From: an uncultured bacterium
GTDB taxonomy: Bacteria > Bacillota > Clostridia > Lachnospirales > Lachnospiraceae
DNA length: 64,000 nt
Assembly (NCBI GenBank): GCA_947243845.1
Contig: CAMXIF010000008.1
Location: forward strand, 1-64,000
Reading direction: 5' to 3'
Made by a program: the position numbers and the translations under genes. Shown piece after piece: positions 51,933-61,480 of the stretch. Within the stretch, counting starts at the first letter, position 1. Every line of letters begins with the position of its first letter. The notes beneath the pieces are model-generated. The model was not told where the DNA came from, did not search any database, and saw only the letters and a list, made by a program, of their open reading frames with translations.

Positions 51933-52745
51933 CTATAATTGCCGCTTTTCCGCAATCATAATATCCATACAGTGTTGATGGGGGATGCCGCTGCTATTGC
52001 AGTTAAAAATGATTTCTTCTATCTTATGCAGTTTCCAATCATGATAGAGCATAAAGAGTTCTCCCGAATTCCAGCGAAAATGATCGGCATCTTGATCCGG
52101 TGGAACTTCCATAAACGGTTTATCCACAAATACATTGATGGCGTGTATGCCGTTTTGGGTTGTGTGTTCTTTCAGGTTTTCGGCAATTTCTTTCCTGATT
52201 TCCGGTTTGATAAAATGAAATACGCCGCTGCTGAAAATAATGTCATAGTATTTGGCAGCACGAAAATCGGTTATATCAGCTTTAAAAAAGTCCACATGAG
52301 TATTACATTTTTCGGCAAGCTTTTTTCCCTTTTCTATTCCGGATTCAGACAAATCGAAAGCTGTTACAATGTAACCGTTTCGAGCAAGAAAAACGGCGTC
52401 TTTCCCCTCTCCGCATCCCATATCCAACACTTTTAGCGGTTTGACGGGTGGTCGTAATTTCATTATTTCATAGCATAAATTGTTAGGCGTTATTCCCCAA
52501 TAATAATCCGCTGTGTCATATCGTTTATCATAATCGGAAACTGCGAAAGATTTATATCCCAAAAGGGAATCAATACTTGTGCCCAGCACACTTGCGATCA
52601 TGGGGAGCATTTCCATTTCCGGATAGTTCGTTCCATTTTCCCATTTTGATACTGCCTGAAAAGAAACATGTAACTTATCTGCCAAAGTTTGCTGTGTAAA
52701 TCCTAAAGCTTTTCTCTTATTCATAATTACGGATCCAATATTCAT
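51933..52745 (-). CDS. XRE helix-turn-helix fused to a class I methyltransferase
   Basis: 270 residues. Residues 1-65 are an XRE/Cro-type HTH (IMNKRKALGFTQQTLADKLHVSFQAVSKWENGTNYPE). From about 75 a SAM-dependent methyltransferase follows: motif I VLDMGCGEGKDAVFLARNG, motif II TAFDLSESGIEKGKKLAE, then DFFKADITDF and IIFSSGVFHFI, most like TehB-type enzymes. GGAGGAAA precedes ATG 52745. The fusion could couple DNA binding to methylation of a small molecule; the substrate is unknown. Confidence 0.88.
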   Translation of the reverse strand: MNIGSVIMNKRKALGFTQQTLADKLHVSFQAVSKWENGTNYPEMEMLPMIASVLGTSIDSLLGYKSFAVSDYDKRYDTADYYWGITPNNLCYEIMKLRPPVKPLKVLDMGCGEGKDAVFLARNGYIVTAFDLSESGIEKGKKLAEKCNTHVDFFKADITDFRAAKYYDIIFSSGVFHFIKPEIRKEIAENLKEHTTQNGIHAINVFVDKPFMEVPPDQDADHFRWNSGELFMLYHDWKLHKIEEIIFNCNSSGIPHQHCMDIMIAEKRQL

Positions 52746-52897
52746 ATAGACATTTCCTCCTTTTCTTTGTTCCTATTTTACTATAAGAAATAGAAAAATC
52801 CATAACCGTGTTGGTTAGTTCATCCTATAAATTCAACCGGCAGTAGAAAATGTAAATTACGATATCATGAAGCAGGAGAACAGATATGGCGTTATGG

Positions 52898-52926
52898 TTG
52901 ACAGATTCCACCAGATATTGTATATT
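52898..52926 (+). promoter_or_regulatory. Promoter of the GntR-ABC operon
   Basis: TTGACA (52898-52903), 17 bases, TATATT (52921-52926). The start point would be near 52933, 62 bases before the GntR ATG. This is the only recognised signal in the 249-base gap apart from the operator below. Confidence 0.85.
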
Positions 52927-52953
52927 AAGTGTACCATCACAAATAGTACGGTT
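52927..52953 (+). promoter_or_regulatory. Candidate YtrA-type operator
   Basis: AAGTGTAC (52927-52934), an 11-base spacer, GTACGGTT (52946-52953): an inverted repeat with 6 of 8 matching pairs, covering the start point. YtrA-family repressors bind GTAC-rich dyads near their own promoters, so autoregulation is likely. Confidence 0.5.
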
Positions 52954-52994
52954 GGTATGCCTGAAAGAAGATGGAATGAAGGAAAGGAGACGGC

Positions 52995-53354
52995 ATGATA
53001 ATCATAGATTACAAGGATACGAGGCCGATATACGAACAGGTTGTGGATAAGTTCAAGACATTGATACTGCATGGAGCCTTGCAGGCGGATGAACAGATGC
53101 CTTCTGTGCGCAGTCTGGCGATGGAACTGTCCATCAATCCCAATACCATCCAGAAAGCCTATGCGGAACTTGAGCGGCAGGGATTTATTTATGCGGTCAA
53201 GGGAAGGGGTAACTTTGTGTCCGGTGATGGACAGTTGGTGGAAGAGCGCAAATGTGAGTGTATCCAAAAGATTCTGGAACTGGCCAAGGAAGTGCTGGAG
53301 ATTGGGATGACTAAGATGGAACTGATCCGGGAAATTGAGCAACTGCAGATATGA
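52995..53354 (+). CDS. GntR family regulator, YtrA subfamily
   Basis: 119 residues: winged helix (PIYEQVVDKFKTLILHGALQADEQMPSVRSLAMELSINPNTIQKAYAELERQGFIYAVKGRGNFV) with a short C-terminal dimerisation part, the YtrA layout. AAAGGAG precedes ATG 52995. YtrA regulators sit at the head of ABC exporter operons induced by cell-envelope stress; this one does too. Confidence 0.92.
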   Translation: MIIIDYKDTRPIYEQVVDKFKTLILHGALQADEQMPSVRSLAMELSINPNTIQKAYAELERQGFIYAVKGRGNFVSGDGQLVEERKCECIQKILELAKEVLEIGMTKMELIREIEQLQI

Positions 53355-53376
53355 CCGACAGGAAGAGAGGAGATTT

Positions 53377-54282
53377 ATGATAGAGATACATAAGCTGACG
53401 AAAAACTTTGAAAATATCAAAGCGGTGGATGAAGTCAGTGTCACGATAAAAGAACAAACAGTGTTTGGGCTGATTGGGACCAATGGCGCCGGTAAAAGTA
53501 CGGTGCTTCGTATGGTATCCGGCGTGTTAAAGCCGGATGAAGGTACGGTGGCAGTAGATAATATGCCGATTTATGACAATGTGGAGGCAAAGAAAAAGCT
53601 GTTTTTCATTGCAGATGAGCCCTATTTTTTTGCCAATGCCAATGCCCAGTCTATGGAGCATTACTATAGCGGTATTTATGAAAATTTTGATAAGGTGGAA
53701 TTTTATAAATATCTGGAAAAATTTAATTTGGACAAGGGAAGAAGGATTGGCACTTTTTCCAAGGGCATGAAGAAGCAGTTGGCATTGCTTCTGGGTATCT
53801 GTGCACATACAAAGTACATTTTATGCGATGAGACTTTTGACGGGCTCGATCCGGTGATGCGTCAGGGAATTAAGTCAATCTTTGCCAAGGAGATGGAGGA
53901 GAGAGGGCTGACGCCTGTGATTGCATCCCATAACTTGAGGGAATTGGAAGATATCTGTGATCATGTAGGGCTTTTACATAAAGGGGGCGTACTGTTATCA
54001 AAGGATCTGGAAGATATGAAATGTAATATTCAGAAGATCCAGTGTGTGTTCTCTTCCACGGAAGATGAATTGAAGGCATTAAACGGCCTGACGGTACTTA
54101 AGAAAGAACAGAGAGGATCTTTGTGCACCATAACCGTGAGGAGTACCAGAGAGGAAGTGGAGGCGAGATTTGCCACGGTGGATATGATATTTTATGAAGT
54201 GCTTCCTCTGTCACTGGAAGAGATTTTTATCAGCGAAACGGAGGTGGTAGGTTATGACATCAAAAAACTCATTCTGGGCTAG
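53377..54282 (+). CDS. ABC transporter ATP-binding protein
   Basis: 301 residues. Walker A GTNGAGKST, signature-like TFSKGMKKQLALLLGI, Walker B-like YILCDETFDGLDPVMR (D-E-T instead of D-E-P), H-loop SHNLRELEDICDH. The C-terminal 80 residues are an extra domain as in YtrB/BcrA-type exporters. ATG 53377 follows GAGGAG. It overlaps the next gene by 29 bp. Confidence 0.92.
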   Translation: MIEIHKLTKNFENIKAVDEVSVTIKEQTVFGLIGTNGAGKSTVLRMVSGVLKPDEGTVAVDNMPIYDNVEAKKKLFFIADEPYFFANANAQSMEHYYSGIYENFDKVEFYKYLEKFNLDKGRRIGTFSKGMKKQLALLLGICAHTKYILCDETFDGLDPVMRQGIKSIFAKEMEERGLTPVIASHNLRELEDICDHVGLLHKGGVLLSKDLEDMKCNIQKIQCVFSSTEDELKALNGLTVLKKEQRGSLCTITVRSTREEVEARFATVDMIFYEVLPLSLEEIFISETEVVGYDIKKLILG

Positions 54283-56416
54283 CAGCAGGGAAAATCATAA
54301 ACGGAGAATTTGGGTATGGGTTGTGGCCGTGCTTTCACAGCTTCTTGTATACTGTGCCATGACGACCATATATTTGAGCAGGATTAAGAATCAATATGAG
54401 ATGGGGGCTTTTCGGACAGTGGAAGCTTTTCGCAGGGCTATGTACCAGGCTGCCAGGGATGCGCTTGCCTTCTCGGATAATCTGTGGCCAGTGGTTACTT
54501 TCCTGGGAGCTGTGATTGCCATGCAGGGTTTTTCATATCTGTATGACAGGCGAAAGGTGGATATGTATCACAGTGTACCTGTGTCAAAGAAGCAGCGCTT
54601 TGTGGTCATCTATATCAATGGTATTATCATTTATCTGACAGGAAATCTTTTGGGACTTCTGACAGGTACTGTTATCGCGGCGGCACAAAAGGCCGTTAAT
54701 GTGGATGTACTGGCGAATGAGGGATTGGCTTTTATGTGGAATTTCCTGTTGTTCCTGGTGATATACCATGCCATGATATTGGCAGTGATGCTCACGGGCA
54801 GCCGTTTTGTTACGCTGTGTATGTTTGGCGTGTTTGTGACATATGAGATGATGATGTACTGGATTCTGGAGAGTATGAAGTGGTCGTTTTTTAAGACAGC
54901 TACCAGTTTTTATCTGTATACGGATCCCAAAGTTTCGCCATTGTATGATTGTATGGAAATGGGACTGGAACTAAAAAATGCAAGCGATGCGGCTTTGGCG
55001 GCCGGCATCTGTCTGCCTATTTGCGGTAAATGGATTCTGATCGCAGCAGTGCTCTTTGCAGCGGCATATTTTTGTTATAGAAAAAGACAGTCTGAGGCAG
55101 CAGGTAAGGCGATTGCCTATCGTGCTGCGGAGCCGATCGTAAAGATTGCAGTCGCCATCCCGGCAGGGCTTATAGTTGGAATGGTAGTATTAGATACATC
55201 CTACAATAATGAGATGCTGATGGTGATCAGTATGCTGGTCGGCGGTGTGATTTTCTGCGCGGCACTGGAAGTGCTGTTTGCATTTGATATCAAAAGTCTT
55301 TTCAAACATCTTTGGTCAGGCGGCATTGTACTTGTGGGTATATTGGTAGTATTTTGCATCTATAAGTGGGATGTATTCGGGTATGATAGTTATATACCGG
55401 AGAAAAATGAAATAGAAAGTATTGCAATTTCAGTATCCGAATACTATGATAACTATTGGAATGATAATTTTGAATATATCAGTCTGGCAGATTTTGAAAA
55501 GGAGCATATGTTCCTTACTGACACAGAGCCGGTTCTTACGCTTGCCAGGAAGTTTCAGATGGCCGATGCAGAACAGATGGCGGATGCCAGAAGTGTGCAT
55601 GTATTGTACAGACTTCAGTCCGGCAGACAGGTGAACCGCTCCTTCATGATAGATTATGCGGATGCGGATGCGCAGACACAGCTGAACCGGATCATGGCAT
55701 CGGAAGCCTACAAGAAGGGGGTTTTCCAGTATATGACGGAAGAACCTTTTCTGGAGAAGCTGACACGTGTCACTTATTCTAACGGCGCTGCACAAGTAGC
55801 CATTCCCGTAGAAGAAGCAGGCAGACTGAAAGAGGCATGGATGAAGGATATAGAGCAGTATGATTTTACACTGGTACGGGAGAATCATCCATGTGGACAG
55901 ATTAATTTTCAGTATGTAAATTATATGTCTAATTATCTACAGGTTTACGAAGGGTTTGAGAATACGATTGCCTGCCTGCAGGAACTGGAAGCTTACTATC
56001 CAGTGAAACTGGATGCGGCGGATATTGATTATATTACGGTTACGAATTATCACAATGAATTGACGAAGCCGGTGCTTATGGATGATTCGGGCCACGATTT
56101 CTACCGGGGAGTGTATGGATCCGCAGTGGCGCTGGAAGCTGCGTATGTGGAAGACCTCTATGTGGATTATTCGGTGAGGGAGACTTTTTATGATGAGGCG
56201 CAGATTGCGGAAATCTTAGAGAATATCCATCCTATCTGGATGGTATCTGAATTTGCCGGCAGAGATGCAACAGAGGACAATTATTCAGTAGAAGTGGTGT
56301 TTAAGAAAGATACCTCGTATCCTTATGAGAGGGATTCGTATTATTTTAATTACTATTTCCTGGGCGGACAGGTACCGGAGTTTGTGGTGGAAGCGACCGC
56401 TTACGTGGAAGAATGA
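54254..56416 (+). CDS. ABC-2 type permease with large extracytoplasmic domain
   Basis: 720 residues. About ten hydrophobic helices up to residue 375 (with FSYLYDRRKVDMYHSVPVSKKQRF, the cytoplasmic coupling-type loop), then a soluble region of about 340 residues that I cannot assign, rich in acidic and aromatic residues. This would be the export channel for the ATPase just upstream. GGAGG precedes ATG 54254. The stop overlaps the MacB-type ATPase start (ATGA). Confidence 0.82.
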   Translation: MTSKNSFWASSRENHKRRIWVWVVAVLSQLLVYCAMTTIYLSRIKNQYEMGAFRTVEAFRRAMYQAARDALAFSDNLWPVVTFLGAVIAMQGFSYLYDRRKVDMYHSVPVSKKQRFVVIYINGIIIYLTGNLLGLLTGTVIAAAQKAVNVDVLANEGLAFMWNFLLFLVIYHAMILAVMLTGSRFVTLCMFGVFVTYEMMMYWILESMKWSFFKTATSFYLYTDPKVSPLYDCMEMGLELKNASDAALAAGICLPICGKWILIAAVLFAAAYFCYRKRQSEAAGKAIAYRAAEPIVKIAVAIPAGLIVGMVVLDTSYNNEMLMVISMLVGGVIFCAALEVLFAFDIKSLFKHLWSGGIVLVGILVVFCIYKWDVFGYDSYIPEKNEIESIAISVSEYYDNYWNDNFEYISLADFEKEHMFLTDTEPVLTLARKFQMADAEQMADARSVHVLYRLQSGRQVNRSFMIDYADADAQTQLNRIMASEAYKKGVFQYMTEEPFLEKLTRVTYSNGAAQVAIPVEEAGRLKEAWMKDIEQYDFTLVRENHPCGQINFQYVNYMSNYLQVYEGFENTIACLQELEAYYPVKLDAADIDYITVTNYHNELTKPVLMDDSGHDFYRGVYGSAVALEAAYVEDLYVDYSVRETFYDEAQIAEILENIHPIWMVSEFAGRDATEDNYSVEVVFKKDTSYPYERDSYYFNYYFLGGQVPEFVVEATAYVEE

Positions 56417-57174
56417 AAATGGAGGAGACGGTGGAGAGGAAGCAAAAGACAGAACCTGTCATATGGGTAAAGGATCTGTATAAGATATACCGGGTGGGAG
56501 AAGAGAGAGTGCGCGCACTAAACGGTGTCAGTTTCACCATCAACCGGGGGGATTTCTGCTCCATTGTGGGTACCTCAGGTTCCGGTAAATCCACGCTTTT
56601 GAATATGCTGGCAGGACTGGAGAAGCCTACTAAAGGCGAGATTGTGATTGCCGGAGAACATATGGAACAAAAGAGTGAAAACCAGTTGGTTGCTTTTCGC
56701 AGGGAACATATCGGGTTTATCTTTCAGTCCTTTAACCTGATGGGTACCATGAATGCCATTGAGAATGTGGCTCTTCCCCTGACTTTTCAGGGAATAGATA
56801 AGAAGAGCCGCAACAGAAAGGCAGAGGAGATGCTGGATTTGGTGGGACTTACCAGTCACAAGAAGCATAAGCCCAATCAGATGTCCGGCGGACAGCAGCA
56901 GCGTGTGGGTGTGGCCCGTGCTCTGGTAGTGGAACCGGAGATCATCTTTGCGGATGAGCCTACCGGCAATCTGGATTCCAATACTTCGGTGGAGGTCATG
57001 AATCTGATGAAAAAGGTAGTGCGGGAAAAGAACCAGACACTGGTGATGGTTACCCATGATAATTATCTGGCAGGATTTGCAGACATTATTCTACGGATTC
57101 GAGATGGTAAGATTATAGAGATAGAAGATCACAGAGGGGAAGAGATTCCGGACGAGATTATCAGACAGGCGTAA
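56413..57174 (+). CDS. MacB/LolD-type ABC ATP-binding protein
   Basis: 253 residues. Walker [19 protein letters not shown]-loop [18 protein letters not shown], signature [16 protein letters not shown], Walker [17 protein letters not shown]-loop THDN. The class works with FtsX-like permeases such as the one at 59070. N-terminal residues 1-15 are a charged extension. Coupled to the upstream gene by overlap. Confidence 0.95.
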   Translation: MKMEETVERKQKTEPVIWVKDLYKIYRVGEERVRALNGVSFTINRGDFCSIVGTSGSGKSTLLNMLAGLEKPTKGEIVIAGEHMEQKSENQLVAFRREHIGFIFQSFNLMGTMNAIENVALPLTFQGIDKKSRNRKAEEMLDLVGLTSHKKHKPNQMSGGQQQRVGVARALVVEPEIIFADEPTGNLDSNTSVEVMNLMKKVVREKNQTLVMVTHDNYLAGFADIILRIRDGKIIEIEDHRGEEIPDEIIRQA

Positions 57175-57201
57175 ATTACGGGAATCTGGAAGGATGGAAA
57201 A

Positions 57202-59073
57202 ATGAGCAGAGAACAGCGTAATGCAGGCAATACAATGATGAAAGGAAAACAGAGGGGGAAACTGATTAGCGCCATATCACTTGGGCTTTCCCTTATGCTT
57301 CTCATACCAGTTGTGGATCCTGACGGTATGATGAGCCGGGTTTATGCCACGGAGGACAGACCTGGATATGATGATTGGTATGAAGATGAAGACTGGTATG
57401 AGGACGAAGAGGTCAGTGAGAATCATACGAAGATCGAGTATCTGGAACGCTCCTCTGATCGGGTGATCACGGATGATGACCGGGCGGATGCCGATGCGGA
57501 TATGCTCTATTATATGCAGAGTCTGGAAGTGCGATATAAACTGGATGCCAAGGTGATGGAGAACCTACATAAGGTGTTCGACAGCGCGGTTTATTATATT
57601 GCCAATACAGAGATGACGCTTACGGAGATGTGGGCTTATGTATCAAGCGCCAAATCTTCCATGGAGTCTGCGGCCGTGGAAAAGGTTACCATGACTACCA
57701 GCGAGTTTTTGCAGGTGGCAGATAACTGGGAGACGCCCATTGTCAGTTATGGACAGACGGTCTCCATTGTACTGCCTATCGTCAATTTTGGTACGGAGGA
57801 ATTAAACGACCTGATCATAGAGCCTGTGACGTCTACGCTGGTGACGGAGTGGCCTTTCGAGCCGGATATGACGAACTATCTGCAGACAGAACCTTTTATT
57901 CCGGGGTGCGAGACTAAGGAAGCAGCTATGTTAAACCGCAGGGAGTTTACTTTTCATTTTACTACCAGAAGTGATGTGATGAGCGGCTACTATCCCCTGA
58001 AATTCGAGGTTTCTTATACCAAAGCAGGGATTCGAAGTGAAGAACCCATAGAACTGACTGTGTATGTCAAGACCATTGGTAAGCCGGGCAGCGGTATCAT
58101 CGGCGGCAATGGGCAGGAAGCTTCCGGTGCAAAGCCGCGTATCGTAGTGACAGGTTTTGAGACCAATCCGGCCAGTGTTTATGCGGGTGATACCTTTACA
58201 CTGACAATCCATGTGCGGAATACTGCCAAGGATGTTGCGGTGAGCAATGTACTGTTTGATATGCAGGCGGCTCAGGAAGGTGAGGATAAGACGAATACCT
58301 ACTCGGCGTTTTTGCCCACATCCGGTTCCAGTTCGGTTTACATGGACAGGATCGGACCGGACACGGCGGCAGATATTGTGATTGAGATGACGGCCAAGGC
58401 TGACTTAGCGCAGAAACCTTACGTGCTTGATGTAAATATGAAATACGATGCCAGCACGGTGTTCGATCTGACTGACAAGGCCAGTGTGTCAATACCAATC
58501 CTGCAGGAGAGCCGTTTTGATACCAGTATCCCGGAAGTGGTGCCTTCCGATATTGAGGTGGGATCCCAGTCCAATGTGATGTTTAGCATTTATAATACGG
58601 GAAAGACTACGCTATACAATGTGCAGGTGAAATTCCTGGCGGATTCCATTGAGGAGGCCTCCGCTTTCGTGGGGAACCTGCAGTCCGGTAATACGGGCAA
58701 TGTGGATGTGATGCTGACCGGCGCGTCAGCCACCATGGATGATGGTACAATCGTGATGGAGATTTCTTATGAGGATGAGGCGGGTAATGTGACAACCCAG
58801 GAAAAGACCATTACCTTGTTTGTAAATGAATTTGTCATGGATGATATGATGATGGGCGGCGATATGATGGGGGACGATATGATGATGGAAGAAGAACAGG
58901 GTCCTAAGAAAGGCCTGATCATTGGAATCGTGGCAGCCAGTGTGGTGGTAGCTGTAGGGATACTTATCGTATTCTTAAAACTGAACAAAAAGAAAAAGGC
59001 AGCCCGGGCATTGGCGGAAGAGATTGCCGATCTGGAGAAAGAACTGGAGCAGGATGAGGATAAGAAAGAATGA
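57202..59073 (+). CDS. Secreted CARDB-like protein with Met/Asp-rich juxtamembrane segment
   Basis: 623 residues. Signal peptide (helix about 22-38, cut near VYA-TED), then an acidic aromatic stretch (YDDWYEDEDWYEDEE), a helical part, and two or more beta domains of CARDB/COG1361 type (NPASVYAGDTFTLTIHVRNTAKDVAVSNVLFD and FSIYNTGKTTLYNVQVKFLAD). Residues 546-566 hold nine Met and many Asp before a C-terminal helix at about 574-594. This would be an extracellular accessory protein between the ATPase and the permease genes of a MacB-type exporter. GGAAGGATGG precedes ATG 57202. Confidence 0.82.
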   Translation: MSREQRNAGNTMMKGKQRGKLISAISLGLSLMLLIPVVDPDGMMSRVYATEDRPGYDDWYEDEDWYEDEEVSENHTKIEYLERSSDRVITDDDRADADADMLYYMQSLEVRYKLDAKVMENLHKVFDSAVYYIANTEMTLTEMWAYVSSAKSSMESAAVEKVTMTTSEFLQVADNWETPIVSYGQTVSIVLPIVNFGTEELNDLIIEPVTSTLVTEWPFEPDMTNYLQTEPFIPGCETKEAAMLNRREFTFHFTTRSDVMSGYYPLKFEVSYTKAGIRSEEPIELTVYVKTIGKPGSGIIGGNGQEASGAKPRIVVTGFETNPASVYAGDTFTLTIHVRNTAKDVAVSNVLFDMQAAQEGEDKTNTYSAFLPTSGSSSVYMDRIGPDTAADIVIEMTAKADLAQKPYVLDVNMKYDASTVFDLTDKASVSIPILQESRFDTSIPEVVPSDIEVGSQSNVMFSIYNTGKTTLYNVQVKFLADSIEEASAFVGNLQSGNTGNVDVMLTGASATMDDGTIVMEISYEDEAGNVTTQEKTITLFVNEFVMDDMMMGGDMMGDDMMMEEEQGPKKGLIIGIVAASVVVAVGILIVFLKLNKKKKAARALAEEIADLEKELEQDEDKKE

Positions 59074-60419
59074 AGTATCTGGATTTGCTGCGCATGAGCA
59101 GCTCTAATCTCTGGAAAAGAAAAGTGAGGACGGTTTTGACGGTACTCGGTGTGGTGATCGGCGTAGCTTCTATTGTGGTCATGGTTTCACTGGGACTCGG
59201 ATTGAGTCGTTCATTGATGGAACAGTACGAGTCCTATGGGAGTCTGACACAGATTGAGGTAAATGAACCTTGGGGAGATACTTCGGAGGAAGTGAAGCGT
59301 CTCGATCAGGCGCTGATTGAGGAGATTCTTTCCATCGAGCATGTGGAGTCGGTCTATCCGGTGTTGGATACTCAGGCAATGGCCAAATATGGAAGTTATG
59401 AAGGTTATTTACAGATACAGGCCATGCCGAAAGAGGCTTTCGCGGATATGAATATTGAGGTGGGACAGGGTCAGCTTCCCGGGAACGATGATCAACTGAA
59501 ATTCTTCTATGGGTGTGAAGTGCTGCAGAATTTCAGGAACAGCAAGGGCAGCGGTGGAAGCTATTGGGAGACGGGTGTTTTGCCGGACATCGATTTGATG
59601 AACGATCCCATCTTTGTGATCTTTGATATGGATGCCTATTATGGTTCCGGGTCAACGGACGAGAACGGGGAGGTTATAAAACCGCCCAAAAAATATCTGA
59701 TTGAGACCTGCGGCATGGAGAAATCGCCAGAAGAGAATCAATGGTCGCGGTACGGATGGTATACTTTTTGTGATATCGATCAGCTGATGGTGGAGTTAAA
59801 GAAGATTTTTAAGAATAAGCCGATACCGGGACAGCCCACTACGAAGACGGGCAAGCCCTACAAGGAGATATTCTATAATCGTCTTCTGGTGAATGTGGAC
59901 AGCATGGATCATGTGGTAGAGATACAGAATTATCTGAAAGATTCAGGATACAATACCTACAGTCAGGCAGAATGGGTAGAATCTGAGCAGAAGACCATGG
60001 GTTATATTCAAGCGGTGCTCGGCGGAATCGGAGCTGTATCTTTATTTGTGGCGGCTATCGGTATCACCAATACGATGATGATGTCCATCTATGAACGGAC
60101 CAAAGAGATCGGTGTCATGAAAGTGCTGGGGTGTGATCTTCGCAATATCCGAAGCTTATTTTTGATGGAAGCAGGGTTTATCGGATTTATCGGCGGGGTG
60201 ATCGGACTGATTTTAAGCTTTATCCTTTCTGCTGTGGTCAATCATGTGGCCGCGACCATGTCGCAAAATATGACAGATATGTCGGGAATTTCCTATATCC
60301 CTATCTGGCTGGTGCTTTTGTCATTGATATTTGCGATATTGGTTGGTATGGTAGCTGGGTTCTTTCCGGCCAGAAGGGCGATGAGACTGAGTCCGTTAGC
60401 GGCGATTCGGAATGAATAG
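59070..60419 (+). CDS. MacB-type FtsX-like ABC permease
   Basis: 449 residues. Helix 1 at about 19-42 (RTVLTVLGVVIGVASIVVMVSLGLGL), extracytoplasmic MacB-type domain of about 260 residues, then three C-terminal helices with NTMMMSIYERTKEIGVMKVLGCDLRNI, the FtsX-family conserved segment, and an ending SPLAAIRNE. It pairs with the ATPase at 56413 and overlaps the CARDB-like gene (ATGA). This completes a macrolide/peptide-type exporter. Confidence 0.93.
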   Translation: MKYLDLLRMSSSNLWKRKVRTVLTVLGVVIGVASIVVMVSLGLGLSRSLMEQYESYGSLTQIEVNEPWGDTSEEVKRLDQALIEEILSIEHVESVYPVLDTQAMAKYGSYEGYLQIQAMPKEAFADMNIEVGQGQLPGNDDQLKFFYGCEVLQNFRNSKGSGGSYWETGVLPDIDLMNDPIFVIFDMDAYYGSGSTDENGEVIKPPKKYLIETCGMEKSPEENQWSRYGWYTFCDIDQLMVELKKIFKNKPIPGQPTTKTGKPYKEIFYNRLLVNVDSMDHVVEIQNYLKDSGYNTYSQAEWVESEQKTMGYIQAVLGGIGAVSLFVAAIGITNTMMMSIYERTKEIGVMKVLGCDLRNIRSLFLMEAGFIGFIGGVIGLILSFILSAVVNHVAATMSQNMTDMSGISYIPIWLVLLSLIFAILVGMVAGFFPARRAMRLSPLAAIRNE

Positions 60420-60428
60420 GGCCAAGAA

Positions 60429-60950
60429 CTATTCATTTAGATATTGCAAGATGGGTTCGATATATTTTTTGTCGGAAATATCGTAGGACGAAGAAATCAT
60501 TTTTATCATTGTTTGTTCTTCTTCTGTCTTATCTTTTTTGGCGTTGAGAGTTTTTATAAATATTTTCATCATAAGTTTAGAGGATGCAGACATTTTTTCA
60601 TAACGGAAACCTCCCGGACAGTAAAAGGTTTTCACCTTTTTCAGTTCGGGCTCATTGAAGTTTCGTTTAAGGGCTATATCGATTTCCGGGTTGTCTATCG
60701 GGCTTGCTCCAACACAAAATGCAATCAGTTTCTTACCTGCCCACTTATCGATATTTCCCTTAAACCAACCGATTTTACTGATACTGCCCGCACAAGCCCA
60801 GCCTCCAAAAATAATTGCTTCATATGCCGCCAAATCCTTCTTTTTGGCGGCTGCTAATGCAAGGCAGTCGGCTCCGGCAGCTTCCGCGATCCATTCGGCA
60901 TAGCGCTTTGTGAAGCCTGTTTGTGAATTGTAAATTACGATGGTTTTCAT
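60429..60950 (-). CDS. Flavodoxin-domain protein
   Basis: 173 residues. N-terminal FMN-phosphate loop IVIYNSQTGFTKRYAEWIAE (S/T-x-T-G-x-T) and AAYEAIIFGGWACAGSISKIGW, then a long C-terminal helical part. ATG 60950 is chosen; the upstream TAGG/GGAG is weak. It follows the marR gene by 4 bp and is probably under its control, as often seen for oxidative or electrophile stress flavoproteins. Confidence 0.87.
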   Translation of the reverse strand: MKTIVIYNSQTGFTKRYAEWIAEAAGADCLALAAAKKKDLAAYEAIIFGGWACAGSISKIGWFKGNIDKWAGKKLIAFCVGASPIDNPEIDIALKRNFNEPELKKVKTFYCPGGFRYEKMSASSKLMMKIFIKTLNAKKDKTEEEQTMIKMISSSYDISDKKYIEPILQYLNE

Positions 60951-60954
60951 TTGC

Positions 60955-61464
60955 CTAAATCTCCATGGAGTATAAATTTTTTTCATTAGCAACCTGTTTT
61001 TCCAGATTCTCTATTCCGGCGTACAGTTTTGATAGAAGAACGAAAAGCGTTTCAATTTCTTTGTCTGTATACACTTCAAAAAGATATTTCAATTTTTCCT
61101 GATATTCTGAAAAGTCATTTATATAAAAATCATTTCCCTTTTCTGTGAGGCTGATACACGTAGCTCTTGTATCATGGGGATTTTGCTGAATCGTAATGAA
61201 TCCTTTTTTCAGCAAGGCATCAGCCAGTTTTTTGATGTTTTGTCTTGAACAGCCCAATAGATTTCCCAATTGGGTAAAGGTCAGCTGTTCTCTTGACTGT
61301 CTGACGATTGATAGTAACATGAATTGCTTTAACGTTATCTCTGGGATATGGTTATCGAAAAGCGTTTGCAGCTTATTGCCGGCGATAAATAATGTGCTGA
61401 AGACAGCCTTTGTCTGGTTCTGCGTAGAACTTGAAAATTTGGTGATCAAATCCTCTAAATTCAT
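60955..61464 (-). CDS. MarR family transcriptional regulator
   Basis: 169 residues. Winged helix LKQFMLLSIVRQSREQLTFTQLGNLLGCSRQNIKKLADALLKKGFITIQQNPHDTRATCISLTEKG matches MarR. CAGGAGGG precedes ATG 61464. A Cys in the HTH (LLGCSRQ) could be redox sensing, which is speculative. It forms an operon with the flavodoxin gene. Confidence 0.92.
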   Translation of the reverse strand: MNLEDLITKFSSSTQNQTKAVFSTLFIAGNKLQTLFDNHIPEITLKQFMLLSIVRQSREQLTFTQLGNLLGCSRQNIKKLADALLKKGFITIQQNPHDTRATCISLTEKGNDFYINDFSEYQEKLKYLFEVYTDKEIETLFVLLSKLYAGIENLEKQVANEKNLYSMEI

Positions 61465-61480
61465 AAAGCCCTCCTGATTG

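Noticed and set aside
53377..54282. Inactive ATPase because of DET instead of DEP after Walker B
   Set aside because: The Pro is not catalytic, the Glu is present, and Walker A and the H-loop are intact, so activity is expected.
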